Assembly: GCA_031213475.1 (NCBI GenBank) | Contig: JARUPZ010000013.1 | Span: forward strand, 11,184,198 to 11,248,197 | Length of the DNA: 64,000 bases | Origin: Nereocystis luetkeana | Lineage: Eukaryota; Sar; Phaeophyceae; Laminariales; Laminariaceae | Reading direction: 5' to 3' | Shown: piece after piece, positions 46,248 through 58,600 of the stretch | How the letters are laid out: each line of letters starts with the position of its first letter | How positions within the stretch are numbered: the first letter of the stretch is position 1 | The notes under the pieces: model-generated | Seen by the model: only the letters and a program-made list of their open reading frames with translations | Told to the model about the DNA's origin: nothing | Database searches by the model: none | Program-made: the position numbers and the translations under genes

Positions 46248-47004
46248 TCGAACGGCTCACCACCAAGTCCTGCTGCGAGTCATTGGCTTCCAGCGCCGAC
46301 TTCATACTGACCATGCCACCCTCTCGTACGCGAAGGCCCTCAAGATGACACGTTGCGAGAGCATCGAAACGACCATTCGTAAACGGCGGCTCTTCTTTGC
46401 GGGGGGCGTGGCACGGCAAAGCAAGGAGCGATTACCCAGTCGGGTAATGTTCGGGACGATAACTGGTGGGGAGAACCCGAGACCAGGCGGACAGTGTAAG
46501 ACTTGGCATAGATGCATAGTCGAAGACCTTAGGGAGTTCCGAGCCACCGAAGGGTCAACGGAAGTTGCCCCCTTGGTGTTTGGAGTTGAGACCGCGTTGT
46601 GGTCCACTGCAGCCAAAAAGGCGGGGAAGTGGTACCGGGGGATCCTTGAAGCAGCCGAACGGTTCATGGTGAGGTGGCTCGAGGCTGAGGCTAAGATGAG
46701 TAGGCAGCGCCGCGCATCCGCCGTGGATGGTGCCCAAGGGAACGGGGGGGGAGGGGGCAACAGGAGGAGTGGCAGAAAGCCCGACCGAGGGAATGCGGAG
46801 AGGGGGGAGAACAGGAGGGGTAGAAGGGAAACGGCGGTAGACGAACGTAGGAAGGAGATGGCAGACAGGGTAGCAAGGCACCAAGTCGACTACAAAGTAA
46901 AACATGACCATACTACTAGTGCTACCAACCGGTGCAGCTGGTTCGAACGTGGTCTTCCCTTGTCTTCTCTTCTTGTTTCTGTTTTTTTTTATTTCTTGCG
47001 CTGA
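46248..47004 (+). CDS. LINE ORF2, C-terminal part after the frameshift
   Basis: It starts [20 protein letters not shown] and contains [19 protein letters not shown], the R-R-x-x-x-x-G-x-V type motif found after the RT thumb in many APE-type LINEs. It then runs through [18 protein letters not shown] to a basic Gly/Arg/Asn-rich tail. Stop TGA at 47,002-47,004. Confidence 0.75.
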
Positions 47005-47235
47005 CTCTCCGTGATTTTCATATTATTTTTTCTCTTCCTCTTCCTTTTCTGATTGATAAGCCGTACTGAAGGAGCCGTGTGGCGTGGTTGGAAGACGAAC
47101 CTGCTCTGCTCGTTTCGTATTGTCTGACGCCAAGGGGCTGGGGATAGTTGACGAACGCAGGGCGGAGACGGCAGTCTGGGTAGCAAGGTACCAGGCGGAT
47201 TAGCAGGGAGAACCTGGCTATACTACTCGTACCAC
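46839..47235. repeat. Internal duplication in the LINE tail
   Basis: 46,839-46,925 and 47,149-47,235 share GTxGACGAACG(T/C)AGG, GGCAG and GGGTAGCAAGG(C/T)ACCA in order, then CATACTACT.GT. The spacing is 310 bp. The first copy is coding (ORF2 tail), the second lies after the stop. Confidence 0.55.
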
Positions 47236-47780
47236 AAGCTGCTGCCGCCACCTGGAAGGTGCTTTGGGCTTTGGTCTGCCTGTTATTTCCCCTTTTGTTA
47301 TTTTTCCTTGTTACTTTTTTCCTTGGTTCCTTGTCTTACTCTGTTTACAAGCAGTGGTGTTTTTTCTTATTTTATTTTATTTTCTTTCTTTTCTCCAGCT
47401 CGTTTTTTTTCAAGTGTTGGCCACCTCGCCTGGGGGGGGGGGGGCACGACAGATTGTTTCTCTTAGATTTTTCTTTCATTTTTCTTCTTTTTCTCTTTCG
47501 ATTTGTCTACCTTGTTTTTGTTTTCTCTTTGATTGTTTCTTTTCGTTTCACTACTTCATAGATTGCGTATCTCGTGCCTGTCGTATCTAGTATGATGACA
47601 TGGCTTTGCATTGCCCACTGCAGTGCACACTGCCCACGTGGCAACGTAGTATCTCTGTGGCGTAGCTTTGTGACCACAGAACTTGTATCTCTTCTAGGAT
47701 TGAAGAATCGGCACGGACACTGGTTGTGCTGGATGTCGACGGGTAGAAAGAACGGTTGAATGTGAAGAACACACACACAC

Positions 47781-47842
47781 GTTAAAATTAATGGCAGTCA
47801 AAAGGAGTATATTATCATGGTTACAGCAACAGACTCGTGGCA
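47781..47842 (+). repeat. Right-hand remainder of interrupted repeat block A
   Basis: GTTAAAATTAATGGCAGTCA...CATGGTTACAGCAACAG continues block A from the point where it was cut at about 44,980, as shown by the uncut inverted copy at 49,880-49,820. Confidence 0.65.
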
Positions 47843-48489
47843 ACACTCATCACGAGACCCGGGTTCAATTCCCAGCAGGGAAGCCATCTTACGGGAACCG
47901 ACCCTATGCGCATCACGTTTTTGTAAATCTGTGCATTGCCTCACTCTTGCGTGAGACATGAAAATTCAACATGCATTTTCCTTCTACTATCCGACCTGTG
48001 TGGGCTCCTGGAGATCAGGCAAATTGGAGGGGTGGGTGAGGCGGGTGACGCACGAGCGTGCAGAAACAACTTGAGCGTGTTTCAACAGAAAATGGTACCC
48101 AGCCGAACATCATTCGTTTGAGGTGGTCAATTATTTTCAGAAGACATGAAAAATGTGTTGCCAGAGAGTTCTGTTTCAGACGGATCGCACCGTATTTTCA
48201 GAATTTTTAGCAATTCGTTTTTCCGACAAACCATCGCTTTCGTCGTTGCGTCGGAGTATTTGTTTTTCCGCCCAAACTTGGTTAAGAGTTGGAAGGTCGA
48301 CACAGTTGTGTGCTGAGCGAGTTGTGGACGAAAACCCACGTTTCCTGTCTCCAGCTGTGGAGGTTATAGCGCAAAACCTGCACGATGGATGTCGAAAGAC
48401 TCCTCGGATTCGAATGAATTTGACCCGGAAACTGGATCTTGTATTATATTTTTTCGAAAAAAACACTGCTGTGGGCCTAGTAAAGCCTT
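47843..48489. other. Unique spacer with a tRNA-arm-like phrase
   Basis: CGGGTTCAATTCCCAGC near 47,863 looks like a tRNA T arm followed by an acceptor-like end, but no 5' half is present. The rest (48,100-48,470) has overlapping open frames without recognisable homology. Confidence 0.3.
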
Positions 48490-48770
48490 TTCATCAAGCT
48501 TCATAATATATATGTATGTGTATGTATAATATGCTTCTTGTTTTTTAGCATGCTGCTCTTCCGCGGCCGAGGGTCTTTCTCGCGCTTTCGGCTGCGGGGC
48601 AAGCAAGGGGGCTTTGGGTACATTACGACGCATGTCTGGATCCCGGCCGAGCAGCTCGGTTCAGTGGGCGTCGCTGAGTTGGCTCTAAAAAACAAGGAAT
48701 TGTTTTTTCCGCCTCGACGAGCCGAGTAGGTGGCATGGAAAACCGCACATTTTTTATATGTTTTTCGTAA
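48490..48770 (-). repeat. Repeat block C, inverted copy (first half)
   Basis: The reverse complement matches 43,490-43,740: CTACTCGGCTCG, GAGCCAACTCAGCGACG, CTCGGCCGGGA and GAGCAGCATGC in the same order. Confidence 0.65.
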
Positions 48771-48889
48771 CTAAACCGCCACCCTCGAACACGCGCTCTG
48801 CTGTACATAGGTTTTCAAACTCAGCAGAAGGAGTAGTAGCAGCAGCAGCAGACATACAGCAGCAACAGCAGTACACACCTGTCGGCTGT

Positions 48890-49213
48890 CGTATTTGTTG
48901 CATCAAACCCTTTGACGGGTGGTGCACACCCTAAACAAAGCAACTTCATGACCACAACGGGGTCCGTCTACCTGGGAGGAAAAAAATGTATGAATAGCGG
49001 GTATTGGTGTCATGCCTATTAATAGCTACTGTAGTTGTCCAGTCACACGCTCTTGGCAGCAGGTAATCGCAACGGGCAAGAGCCACAGAGCCAGGTCCAT
49101 ACTGCCTCCCGTCTCGCTGTACTGCCGGCGCCGGGCATGGCCCACACTTCGTGACTGCCCGGCTGGATGTTGTATTTGTACAATAATGACCGTATGATAC
49201 GACGAGCACTTTC

Positions 49214-49251
<38 letters not shown>

Positions 49252-49671
49252 CTCCGCTGAATTTTCTTTGGGTTGACAATTTCAACAATCTTGAAATTGT
49301 CCGCTTGTCCAGGTTTGGTGCTTATCAAAACATTCAGCAGCAGCAGCAGTAGATACAGCAACAGCACTAAATGTCTGTCTGTTGAGCGTCATGTATATTT
49401 CACCTAGCTCTTTGACGTAATACACCACGCACCTCACACCGAGCACGTAAGTGAGAACAAAACTTGCTCCCTCGGTCCGTCTACCTGGAGCAAATTAGCA
49501 GCAGGTATCTACTGTATGTTTGTATGTAGGTATCATATATATGTATCAATGATGAGTTGTCCAGTCGTACGATCTCAGCAGCAAGTAAGTGAACCAGGCA
49601 AAGAGCCACAAAACCAGGCACATTCTGTCGCCCGTCTCCGTGTACCCCCCCTGTCTCGGTGTGCATCTGAC
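48890..49671 (-). repeat. Repeat blocks B, two inverted copies
   Basis: The reverse complement repeats the layout of 42,545-43,320, including the identical TGCACACCGAGACAGGGGGG, the spacer with KIQR-type coding and GGTGTGCACCACCCGT. Confidence 0.65.
49211..49252. repeat. (CAA)n microsatellite, about 13 units
   Basis: An uninterrupted run of CAA/AAC triplets in the spacer between the two inverted B blocks. Confidence 0.9.
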
Positions 49672-49672
49672 C

Positions 49673-49807
<135 letters not shown>

Positions 49808-49809
49808 GT

Positions 49810-50455
49810 ATTGCTGTGCTGCCGTTGTCACGAATCTGTTGCTGTAACCATGAGTAAATTATTCTGTTTTTGGCAGCCATTGATATTAACGTAGAGAGAA
49901 ACATTTCAAGACAAGTGTAGATATTGTTTTCATGGTGTCCTCAATCGTATGTAGACCTGTTGTTGCTGCCTATTGTTGTTAATAGTGATGTTACTGCTGT
50001 AGAGTTGGACTGACTTTTCCACGACCCGGTTGTGCTGTTGCCTTGAGTACCTATTTGAGTAATTTTTTTCATGACAAAATAAACACAGGAAACGTTTCCA
50101 TCGTGCCCCAACCGTACGTATGCCTGCATATTATCAATAAATACATACAGAGAAGCTGCTTCCTACTCTAAATAATGGTGTTTATATTCGTTATTTGGCC
50201 TTTCTGTGATACTGACACTGTTTTCGACACGCAGGTATAGAATTCTGAAGTAGCTAGTAGAGTGTATAGTAGTTGTAGTTGTAGTATAAATATTAAACGT
50301 AGCCCATGGTACCGAGCGCATGCTGCCTCTCTATTAATTATTACTGTCTCTCCAATATCAGTAGTACCACCTCGCTATAAGTAGTAGCAATAGTCGTAGT
50401 CGTTGTGGTGTCCGCTATTGCTATTGTTGCCGTCTGCATGCTGTTCTTCCTCCTA
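49810..50455 (-). repeat. Repeat block A, uncut inverted copy
   Basis: The reverse complement runs from GGCTAGGAGGAAGAACAGCA to GGTTACAGCAACAG without the LINE. It therefore defines where the LINE entered the copy at 44,185-47,842. Confidence 0.7.
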
Positions 50456-50904
50456 GCCAATAGCAGTAGTTGCCCTCAACCGTATTTAATAGTTAGCCTC
50501 TACGTTTACAAATATTAATAGTAACCGTAGTAGTAGGTACTACTACTGTAATGTAGTGTAATATCTATTCATGCGTGTAGAGTGTAACAAAGTATAGTAG
50601 TCATGCCCCAACCCATCCATGGTACCACGTGGTTGCTTGACCTCTCTGTTTACCATGAGGTTGTCTGTACTTTATGAGCAATTGGTCATTCTCCAGCAGT
50701 AGTACTTAGTAGTATAGTTAGTGGTCATGAGTAGTAGTGTACCAGGCAGTATTGTGTAAAGAGCATGCTCCTTCTACCTGTATTACATCTAATCTGCGTA
50801 GTAGTGGTAGTGGTGTGTAGTAACAGTATATATTGTAGTGAACCCATGGTACCGCGTGCATGCAATGTAGCAATTGCCACAGAAAGAGTAGAACTCAGTA
50901 CCTG
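50456..50904. other. AGT-rich spacer
   Basis: Many short GTAGTA runs (for example 50,520-50,545 and 50,695-50,740); no gene recognised. Confidence 0.4.
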
Positions 50905-51085
50905 CTGACTGCTATATTACTCTCTCCTTCGAGTAATACGCTAACCCATGGCTCACGTTTCCGCCATGAACAGCTATACGTGTGTTACCTATGACTCCCT
51001 TTTCGCCTTTCGACGCCCCCGGGATGATTTCACGTTTCCTACATCCCGAAGAGGAACCCTGTAGTGTATATGGCGTGCATATATA
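50905..51085 (-). repeat. Repeat block C, inverted copy (second half)
   Basis: The reverse complement matches 43,735-43,880: CTTCGGGATGT, CGTGAAAT, GGCG(G)AAA and GTGAGCCATGGGTTAGCGTA. Confidence 0.65.
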
Positions 51086-52087
51086 TATATGATCGCGTAG
51101 GGACAGAGGCATCGTTGTGGAGATATAGAACTACATACTTAGATCACAACCCCTGAGCGTGCTCGGTTGGTACATCCTGGCCTCTCAGAGCTCCCACTTC
51201 CAAACCGCCTCCTTTCATTACTTGCCGGACCTTTCCAGCAGTTCTTTGTTTTCTTTATTTCCCTTGGCACTCTCGGTCCTTTCTTCCTTTTTTCACCTTT
51301 CGTTTCATGTGCGTGCGTGTACTCCAAGTACGCCACCGCGGGAAAGCCCGGCACCGTCGCGAGTGTTAGTGGGTGCTGGCGGGTAGAAGGGGGGTTGCAA
51401 GGAGCGTTGTCGCCGCTTTCGTGCCTAGGCGTCGCGTGATGTCCGAGTGATAAAGATCGTTAAGGATGGCAATATAATGTTCATGCGTTGCTTATTTTTG
51501 CGGCCACGCTGAAGGTGAAAGAGGGAGCTGGGCAATTTGAACACCAACGTTATCGAGCTGGCGAACGACGGCCACGGTGAGCACCGGGCTTCACGCGAGG
51601 CGAGCGACGGGGCTGATTGCGGCAGAGAGTGATAAACGCTTTTACCGGACCGAATGGGTGGCGAGGTCGTCGCGAGAGGGGCGGGCGGCGTACGAGGCTG
51701 CGAAACAAGCTCTTCTGAGTGATTTTTTATTTTCTTCTTTCCGACCGGGTGTAAGGTGTTCCAATCAGGCAGAAAAATATCACGAGAGGGGATGGGGATT
51801 TTATTTTATTTCCGAACTTTCGGTTTCATTTTCATTGTTTGTGATTCTGTGCCGTGCTGTGCTTTCGCTTTCTTCGTACATACGAGTACAGACATAGAGC
51901 ATATCAAAATAAGAAAATAAGTACAGCAGTAGTACCCTACCTGGGGTATGAACGTACGTACGACATCCGCGACGCGAAGCGTATTATGTGGCGTCCGAGC
52001 TGACGTCGGAGCTGTTTTTTCCTGAAGCATGGCGGCGGGATTCTTGGCATTATCAAGTCGCCGGTTTGCAATTACGATCCTTCAAAA
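51086..52087. other. Spacer, no recognised gene
   Basis: A G/C-richer part at 51,480-51,720 has an open frame with a charged stretch (YRTEWVARSSREGRAAYEAA) but no recognisable family and no splice context. Confidence 0.3.
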
Positions 52088-52198
52088 AACTAAATTCAAT
52101 CGTGGACCTCTGTTCGCTTCGCTTAATTTGATGTTCTTTTTTCCTTCCTGGGCGAGCGTAGCGGGCGGCGTAGGCCGCCCGCGGAGCGAGGCGCCTTG
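52088..52198 (+). repeat. Hairpin-bearing repeat, copy 2
   Basis: The stem GCGGGCGGC (52,161-52,169) and its inverse (52,174-52,182) around GTAG, with flanks as in copy 1: AATTTGATGTTC, CTTCCTGGGCGAGCGTA on the left, GCGGAGCGAGGCGCCTTGTA on the right. Same orientation as copy 1. Confidence 0.7.
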
Positions 52199-52607
52199 TA
52201 ATACATAGTTTTGTCCACTCCTTTATACATACATATGTCCTCTCGACAAATGAGGTGTGCGTTGGGCGTCGTCTCTATTTTTTATACATGGATTCGATCA
52301 TTTTTTATGTGTCTTTCAAAATTTCGGTGAAATGTTTCCCATTTTGTTTTTAATTGCCATTGTTCATCGATTGCTTTTTGAAGACCGGTTTTGGATTCCT
52401 CCCGGCCGCGCTATTCTGGAGCACTTTGTTTTGCTTGTCAATTCTAAAAAATGACGGAGAAAACACAGGCAAAACTTTTCTACCTGGACCATATACCAGA
52501 CTATCTCTGAAGCCCCCGTTCGCTTTGTAACCGCAATTTTTTACAGTATGTCGCTATGCTTGTTAAAGCGGATGTGCCTCACTGCCACCCCCCTTCTCTG
52601 CAGGTAG

Positions 52608-52688
52608 GTGCAATATCCGCCTCCACCTCGAACATATTCCTCGATGGCCGGACAATAATAACGAACAACTCAGCGGTTGACATGGGAG
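52608..52688 (+). CDS. Rung exon of second gene (81 bp, phase 1-1)
   Basis: Acceptor CAGGTAG, donor GGAG|GTGAGG. It begins GAISASTSNIFLDGRT and ends IITNNSAVDMGG. The AG four bases earlier (CTGCAG) would break the frame, so the second AG was chosen. Confidence 0.72.
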
Positions 52689-55600
52689 GTGAGGAAAAAA
52701 TTATCTTCATATCATCATTTAATGTCGTGTCGTCGTAATATTAGACTCGGAGGTGTGGCGCCATGCATGGGATTCGAACGATGTTGCACTCATGCGGTTT
52801 ATTTTGGGTGCTTATCCTTGATTGGGTTGCCATGCTTTGGTGCTTGAGCTTGACGCCAAAATATATAGAAGCAAAGAAACCCACCCTCTCGTTATGTTTT
52901 TAGGGCGGTGCTGTTCTGAGTACTCCCGACCAGCAGATATGTATTGTTGCGAGCTGCACCATCCTATTGAAGCTCCCACGTTTGATTGCAAAGGATTACC
53001 TCAGTGACATTTTACTGCGCACGTACTGAGGTCCACGCTAGCCAACAGCCATAAAAAGACGAACAAAACTATATCGAGCATTCTAGAGCTCGAGAAACAG
53101 ACGTGTCGCAGATTCCTTCACATTTAAAGAGTCACAGGTGCCTACGAGACGAAAGTGAACGTAACATCTCTATTTCGTACACACGCACAGTAAACCAGAG
53201 ACCATAGATAATTGTAGACGCTAGGTTCCGACCAATTCCGGGGCGACGTTTCGTGAAAACCCTAGGCCCGTCGTTTGCCAACATCGGATGTCCTTTTTGA
53301 TGCGTTCAGTACGTTGGATGTCTCGTTTGGCGTGTTCAATAGGTCGGATGCCTCGTATGACGCTTTAATAGAATATCGGATGCCCTTTTGGGGGCGTTGA
53401 GGGCGCTGGGTGGCCCATTTGACGCTTGAAATAGGTCTGAATCCCTTTGGGCTCGATAGGTAAGCCGGATGTCCTTTTTGAAGCGTTGACATGTCAGGTG
53501 TCTTCATTTCTGTGTTAAAACCGTTGTGATGTTCTTTTTTATGAGTTTAGTACTGCCGGCCGGATAATATCCCTAGCGACGCGTTAAATAGGTCCAGTAA
53601 TCCTATTGTCGCACGAGCTAGCTAAACCCTCGTCTCTCGAACTCTAGTTGGGCAACCATCTACAATATGTCGGTGTGCTGAGCTTTGCCTGCTGCCAATA
53701 CAATTCGTGTGGTATTAAGGTCACCGATGGTTCCAGTGGGCGGCGAGACTCCGTAGTGACGGTTTCAGTTGTGGGCGCTGTTCAACCGTCGGCCATAATA
53801 TTGCCTTTTTCAACACGCCCCCTTGATGATATCAGGCGTAAGAAGAACGTATAGAAAACATGTTGCAATTTGCTGAATAGTGACTAAGCTTGGACGGTGT
53901 TTTTTGGCCCGCGTATGAACGGCGACAACACTCCGTGTACTCGTGTTACACCAAACTCATTGTGCCAATAATTGTAGCTGATGTTCTACAAACGAAGTGC
54001 CGACCCATCTGCTCTGGGGTCTAGAACCCCCTGGAGCAAAAACGACGAACAAAAAGGGAAATGAATCCTGCAATCCTGCAGGTTTGTGCCCTGTACAGCG
54101 CCGTTCAGTTATTGGCAATCTCTTCGCAGGGTTGTTGCATGAATTCGCTGGAGTACTCACTGCCTTTCACCACATCCTTTTGCGCCCCTCCTCCTGGTCG
54201 CGGTGTGGCTTCCAGTATGGTGGGATTCATTACTGCTGGTGCGATTTTCATTTTTGAGTCCATGGTGCTACCATACCCTCAGCAAAGCGAAAGCAGCCTA
54301 CCTTCGCTCCAAAGGGACCCCGGCGTTTGCTTGCCTCGACGACTCGTGGTTGAGAAACTTCCTCGCCTCTCACGAGCAGACTGCGCTCGAGCAAATGCTG
54401 GCAGCGCGAGAGGCTACACACGTTGCGATGTTGGTGTTGTTCCGGTGCAGTCAGTTTCTGTCGCCCAAGATGTGCAACTTCCGGCTGACTAGGCTGCAGC
54501 AATATCCCAGTATCTAGTGCGAATTTGACACCGCCACCTTCCGGGTCCCATAAGATGAGCTAGATACGCTGCAACAGCTGCTAGGAGCAGCCCTAGACGC
54601 GCAAGGTTTGTTCTTTTGTACGCTCCAGCGCATCGCGAGCAAGTGCATGAGCATGATGGTGGCTATTCGGCCGGTATCGCTGTGGTTGCACGCTATGTAC
54701 GGTGCTCGCTGACCTAGATGAGTCAGGTCTGTGCACTGTCAACCTTACCCAAGACTCAAGGGCTGACCAGTCCGGGCGAATTCGAGCAGTGGCATAATTT
54801 GTCGCCTACCTCGCAAGAGGGGCCGTGGCAGCGCGCGCGACACTTCGCGGCAGTCACGAGGAAAGGATCGTCGGATGTGTCATCCGTCGCATGGGGTGGT
54901 GTCGTGAACACGGCCTCGGGCATCGTTCCCGCAGGGGGGTGTTCCCGCCAGACTAGATGTCGAAGTATATTTACCAATAAGAGATGTGTGGCCTCTACCA
55001 TCCCCTTCGACAGTTTTGCACGCGACACCCGGACGTGTTCCGGCGAGCACAAGTGCTCATAGACGTGGACAAGAAGTCAGAAGCGTGGGTGTGTTTAACT
55101 GTGGGCATGCTAAGAACCGTGAGACTCATGCGTCTACGGTGAAGTTGATCGAGTCGCAAGTGGAGTACGACTTTAGGTAATCGTCGAAATGGATCCCGAC
55201 GGCGGGAAACGATGTCATGAACGTCATCTCGCGGCCGTAAAGAAACCCATCGTCCGCATAGCGCCGGCATAGTTTCAAGCGGTCTGGGACGAGATAGGCC
55301 CGTTCAAAGCAGACCGCGTGGTATGCACGGCGTTGGTGCTACGAGCCCCGATTACGGGGGCACCGACGTGTTGAGGCACGAAGCTTCGATCGTTTCGGAT
55401 ACCACAGTCCCGGCCTTCGGGTTTTTTTCCCACCCCCGATCATGGCAAGACGCTTTGTACAATAGTTGGCGAGGTGCAAGGCCCACGCGCTTGTCCTTGT
55501 GTCTAGTGTTAAGGTCTACTGGTTCCTGTTGGTGCAGCTCGTCACAGTACGTTTGTTCGAAGTGGCTCAAGTGGTTGCGAAAGGGTGCTTTCAGTGGCGC

Positions 55601-58600
55601 GGTTCTGATAGTGGCCTCACGGAGTGGCGGTACCCTCGCTAAAAGATGATAGTGTACGAGTTAGACTTTCCTACTATGGAGTAACAAGCCAATGTTTCGG
55701 AAACCATCGCGAAACACGTGCATCCATCGCATAGTAGCACGCATATAGTTGGCCTTTTCAAACGTTTTCGAACGCTCACCGAAATTCGCGGTACCCTTTG
55801 TGTACCGGCCGGGTCCGGCGGTCGGCAAACAGCTACTCCGGACTATTGTTTAGTTTTTCCTGCTTCCTTGACAGTCAAGGAAGATGCGCTAAGATGGTGC
55901 ATGAAACAGCTTGCCCCGGGTGGGTCATGGGGCCGACGATGTGTACTCAGAGGGGTATTCATGCGCTAAACGGTAGGCGGCCTACTTTATTGGAAAAGGT
56001 TTTGTCTCTAAACTGGCAAGGGTGATGAAAAGAAACGGGACAGGAGAGCAATGGGACCCTGTCCGCCGGGTAGGTAATCCGTGCTCGAGTGCGTTGGTAG
56101 ATTCGTACCTCACCTTCGTATCTGAGGAACGGAAGCAGGTCGGGGTTCTGGTCAATCACGCCGCGCCAAAGTTGGAGCACACACTCAAAGATCTGCTAGG
56201 TGACTTGTGGTCGCGCACACAGTGAGTCAGCAGGCACAGATAGCCAGCACTCTGGCTCAGCGTAATTTCCTGACGCGAGATATAGCCTTGTGTTCTTTGG
56301 TTTCGGTTCGGTGCGTAGAGGCTACGGTCTTTCAATCACAATGGGGTCGCACGTCTGAAGCTCCCAGCGTCTGCGGACTTGGTATTCGACGTTCTGTTGG
56401 GTAAGACGCTTCGGTCCTCTACAGCGAGTAAGTGGTAGTCTTAGCAGGCTAGGCCGGCCCGGCGATTTGCGCTTTTCGGGCAGTTATGATGTATATCTCT
56501 GCCACACAGCGGATTGGGCGGGACTTAACCGTCGGGCACCTCTTCCCCGTTGTTTCGGCAGAGGGGGGGCGGGGCCGCTGTCTCCGTAGTCCGTATGGCG
56601 GCGAACCTGCAAAGGGATCTGCGGATGGCTGAGCTGCCGAGAACCACTTCACGGTGTATTCTTTTCGAGTGGGAGGATGGACGCTAGGGAGCTACTACTG
56701 TCTCCAGACTTCGAAAAAGCTTTTGCGGCGTGTGCAGGGAAATACTAATTCAATGTTAAAGACGTTTGGGTGAGACAACTCTGCCCCGGACCAGTGGACA
56801 ACTACAAATACAATTGGAAGAGGGTCAGACGAATTATGGGCGGGGCCGCAGGCATGCGCAGGGGGGCTAATCCAATCCACTACTCACATTAAAGGATCCA
56901 CGGTAGAGAGACAGAATACAACCATAAAATTGCGATTCAATCGATGGCTTCAAAAACTATCAAAAAATGATAAAACCATTGATGATATCGAAATGGCTCG
57001 GGATTTGTATTGTAGCGTGGCCTCGTTTTCTTGTCGCTCCGGAAACCTTGGGAGTGGAGCTGGTCGCAACGGTTCTTGAGACCATCCCACCCATCCGGCA
57101 TTAGGATCAGTATTATTGATGTTTGTATGCTCAGATCATTTACTGGCACTAGCCTGCGCAGAGTACATGACACGCTAGTGTACGCAGTGTGGGGGGGAAT
57201 GCCAGCCGAGACCTCCTGCCAGGCGTAGGAGGCCTCATCCAATACAATACCTACAATCAATGATCCATGGTAAAGAGACAGAATACAACCGGTGTTTGTA
57301 TCCTGTACAGCGTCGTTAAGCTATCATTAAGAGCTTGTACTCGTAATGATACCGAAGGTCCAAGGGCAGGTATTTCGATCTACTACTTTGTCGATTGGCC
57401 GTACAAGCTACCCGCGATACAAATGCCTAGCAAAATAGGTGCGTTACAAAACAATCTCAGCTGTCGTATAGAAACGACGACATCGAAGTCTGCTGGTAGT
57501 ATGTGCTCCTGGGTGCTCTGATCACCGCCCACCTCGCCTTGATACGTCAGACTATTGATAGTAGGTGTCGTCAGCCTTTCAGATCGGCATCATGTTCTTG
57601 GCGTCGTGTCCAAGCTTTCGAAATATGTTACCCTTGTCTTTCTTGCGGATCGTAAACCTAGCGGGGACCACTCTTGCGCGCTTAGCGTTGCCGTATTTGA
57701 CCGATTGTGAGTACGAGCAAGATCTACCTGTCTTCAAATCAGAAGGCACATATGAGGAATGCTGCGCTGCATACTTGTATAAAGCATGATTTGGTCTGTC
57801 ACCTGTCACTATGCGCACAAATATAACGAGGCTAGTTCGATAAAGATATGGGCATGGCGTCGTCGCGTTGCACCTGTAGTATTTCCCCAATATCGGCCTC
57901 TATTCCCACCGAACTCTGATCGCCATGTAAACTCCATCAAACCTATTACACCTATTGTATCTACGCATTAGGTTCCACTTCATGGTTGGCCCTCCGGTCG
58001 GGCCTCGAACAGTTGCATCGCCTTTGGGGGCTTTAAATCCGTCATTTTTATCCCACCGCAACTGTGCGAAATGTTACGAATCGGAAAGACCAACGAGTCG
58101 TTATGCTACGCGCAGGTGCTATATATGTGGCGGTGGCCTCTACTATGTACCTCTCCGGCGAGTCCCAATCGCGCTACAATTCAGGGAAAGGCCATGGAGG
58201 TGACGGACCCGGTATTATGTGTGCCGTAACTGCCCACTAACAATAGACCTTTAGTATAGCGATACCCAGAACACAACGACCAACGTCAAGTCTCTGTTCA
58301 CCTCGTAGTCGACATCAACGTTGATCGGGTTGTCAAGGCGCGTTACGCCGTTATGCCCCCCGCTAAATTGAAAATATACTTCGAAGTATCAATCCCGACC
58401 TCATGCTGCAAGCTCTCTAGGCAAGTATGGTCAAGGTATTGCAATGCTGCGATGATCTGTCTGTTATAAATGCAAAACCAATGTTGATAGTGGTTGGGGT
58501 AAGTTGCTGCGTTTCGTCAACTTTCGATAAATAAGTATCTCGTTTGGGTCGTCTGTTTTTGGATCACTACACTAAGCTAGTACTGCAAAGTGATATCACG

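Larger units (their letters stand above)
44980..47780 (+). mobile_element. LINE (non-LTR retrotransposon), 5'-truncated, nearly open
   Basis: The insert spans from the middle of ORF2 to an (AC)n tail. Its left edge abuts AAATGTTTCTCT of repeat block A and its right edge abuts GTTAAAATTAATGGC, the next part of the same block. The insertion is therefore well bounded. No endonuclease part is present, as expected for a 5'-truncated copy. The 3' region (47,005-47,560) is T-rich. One frameshift was seen in about 2 kb of coding sequence, so the copy is young. Confidence 0.8.

Noticed and set aside
46302-47251. Minus-strand open frames over the LINE
   Set aside because: Shadows of the LINE ORF2 and of its G-rich tail.
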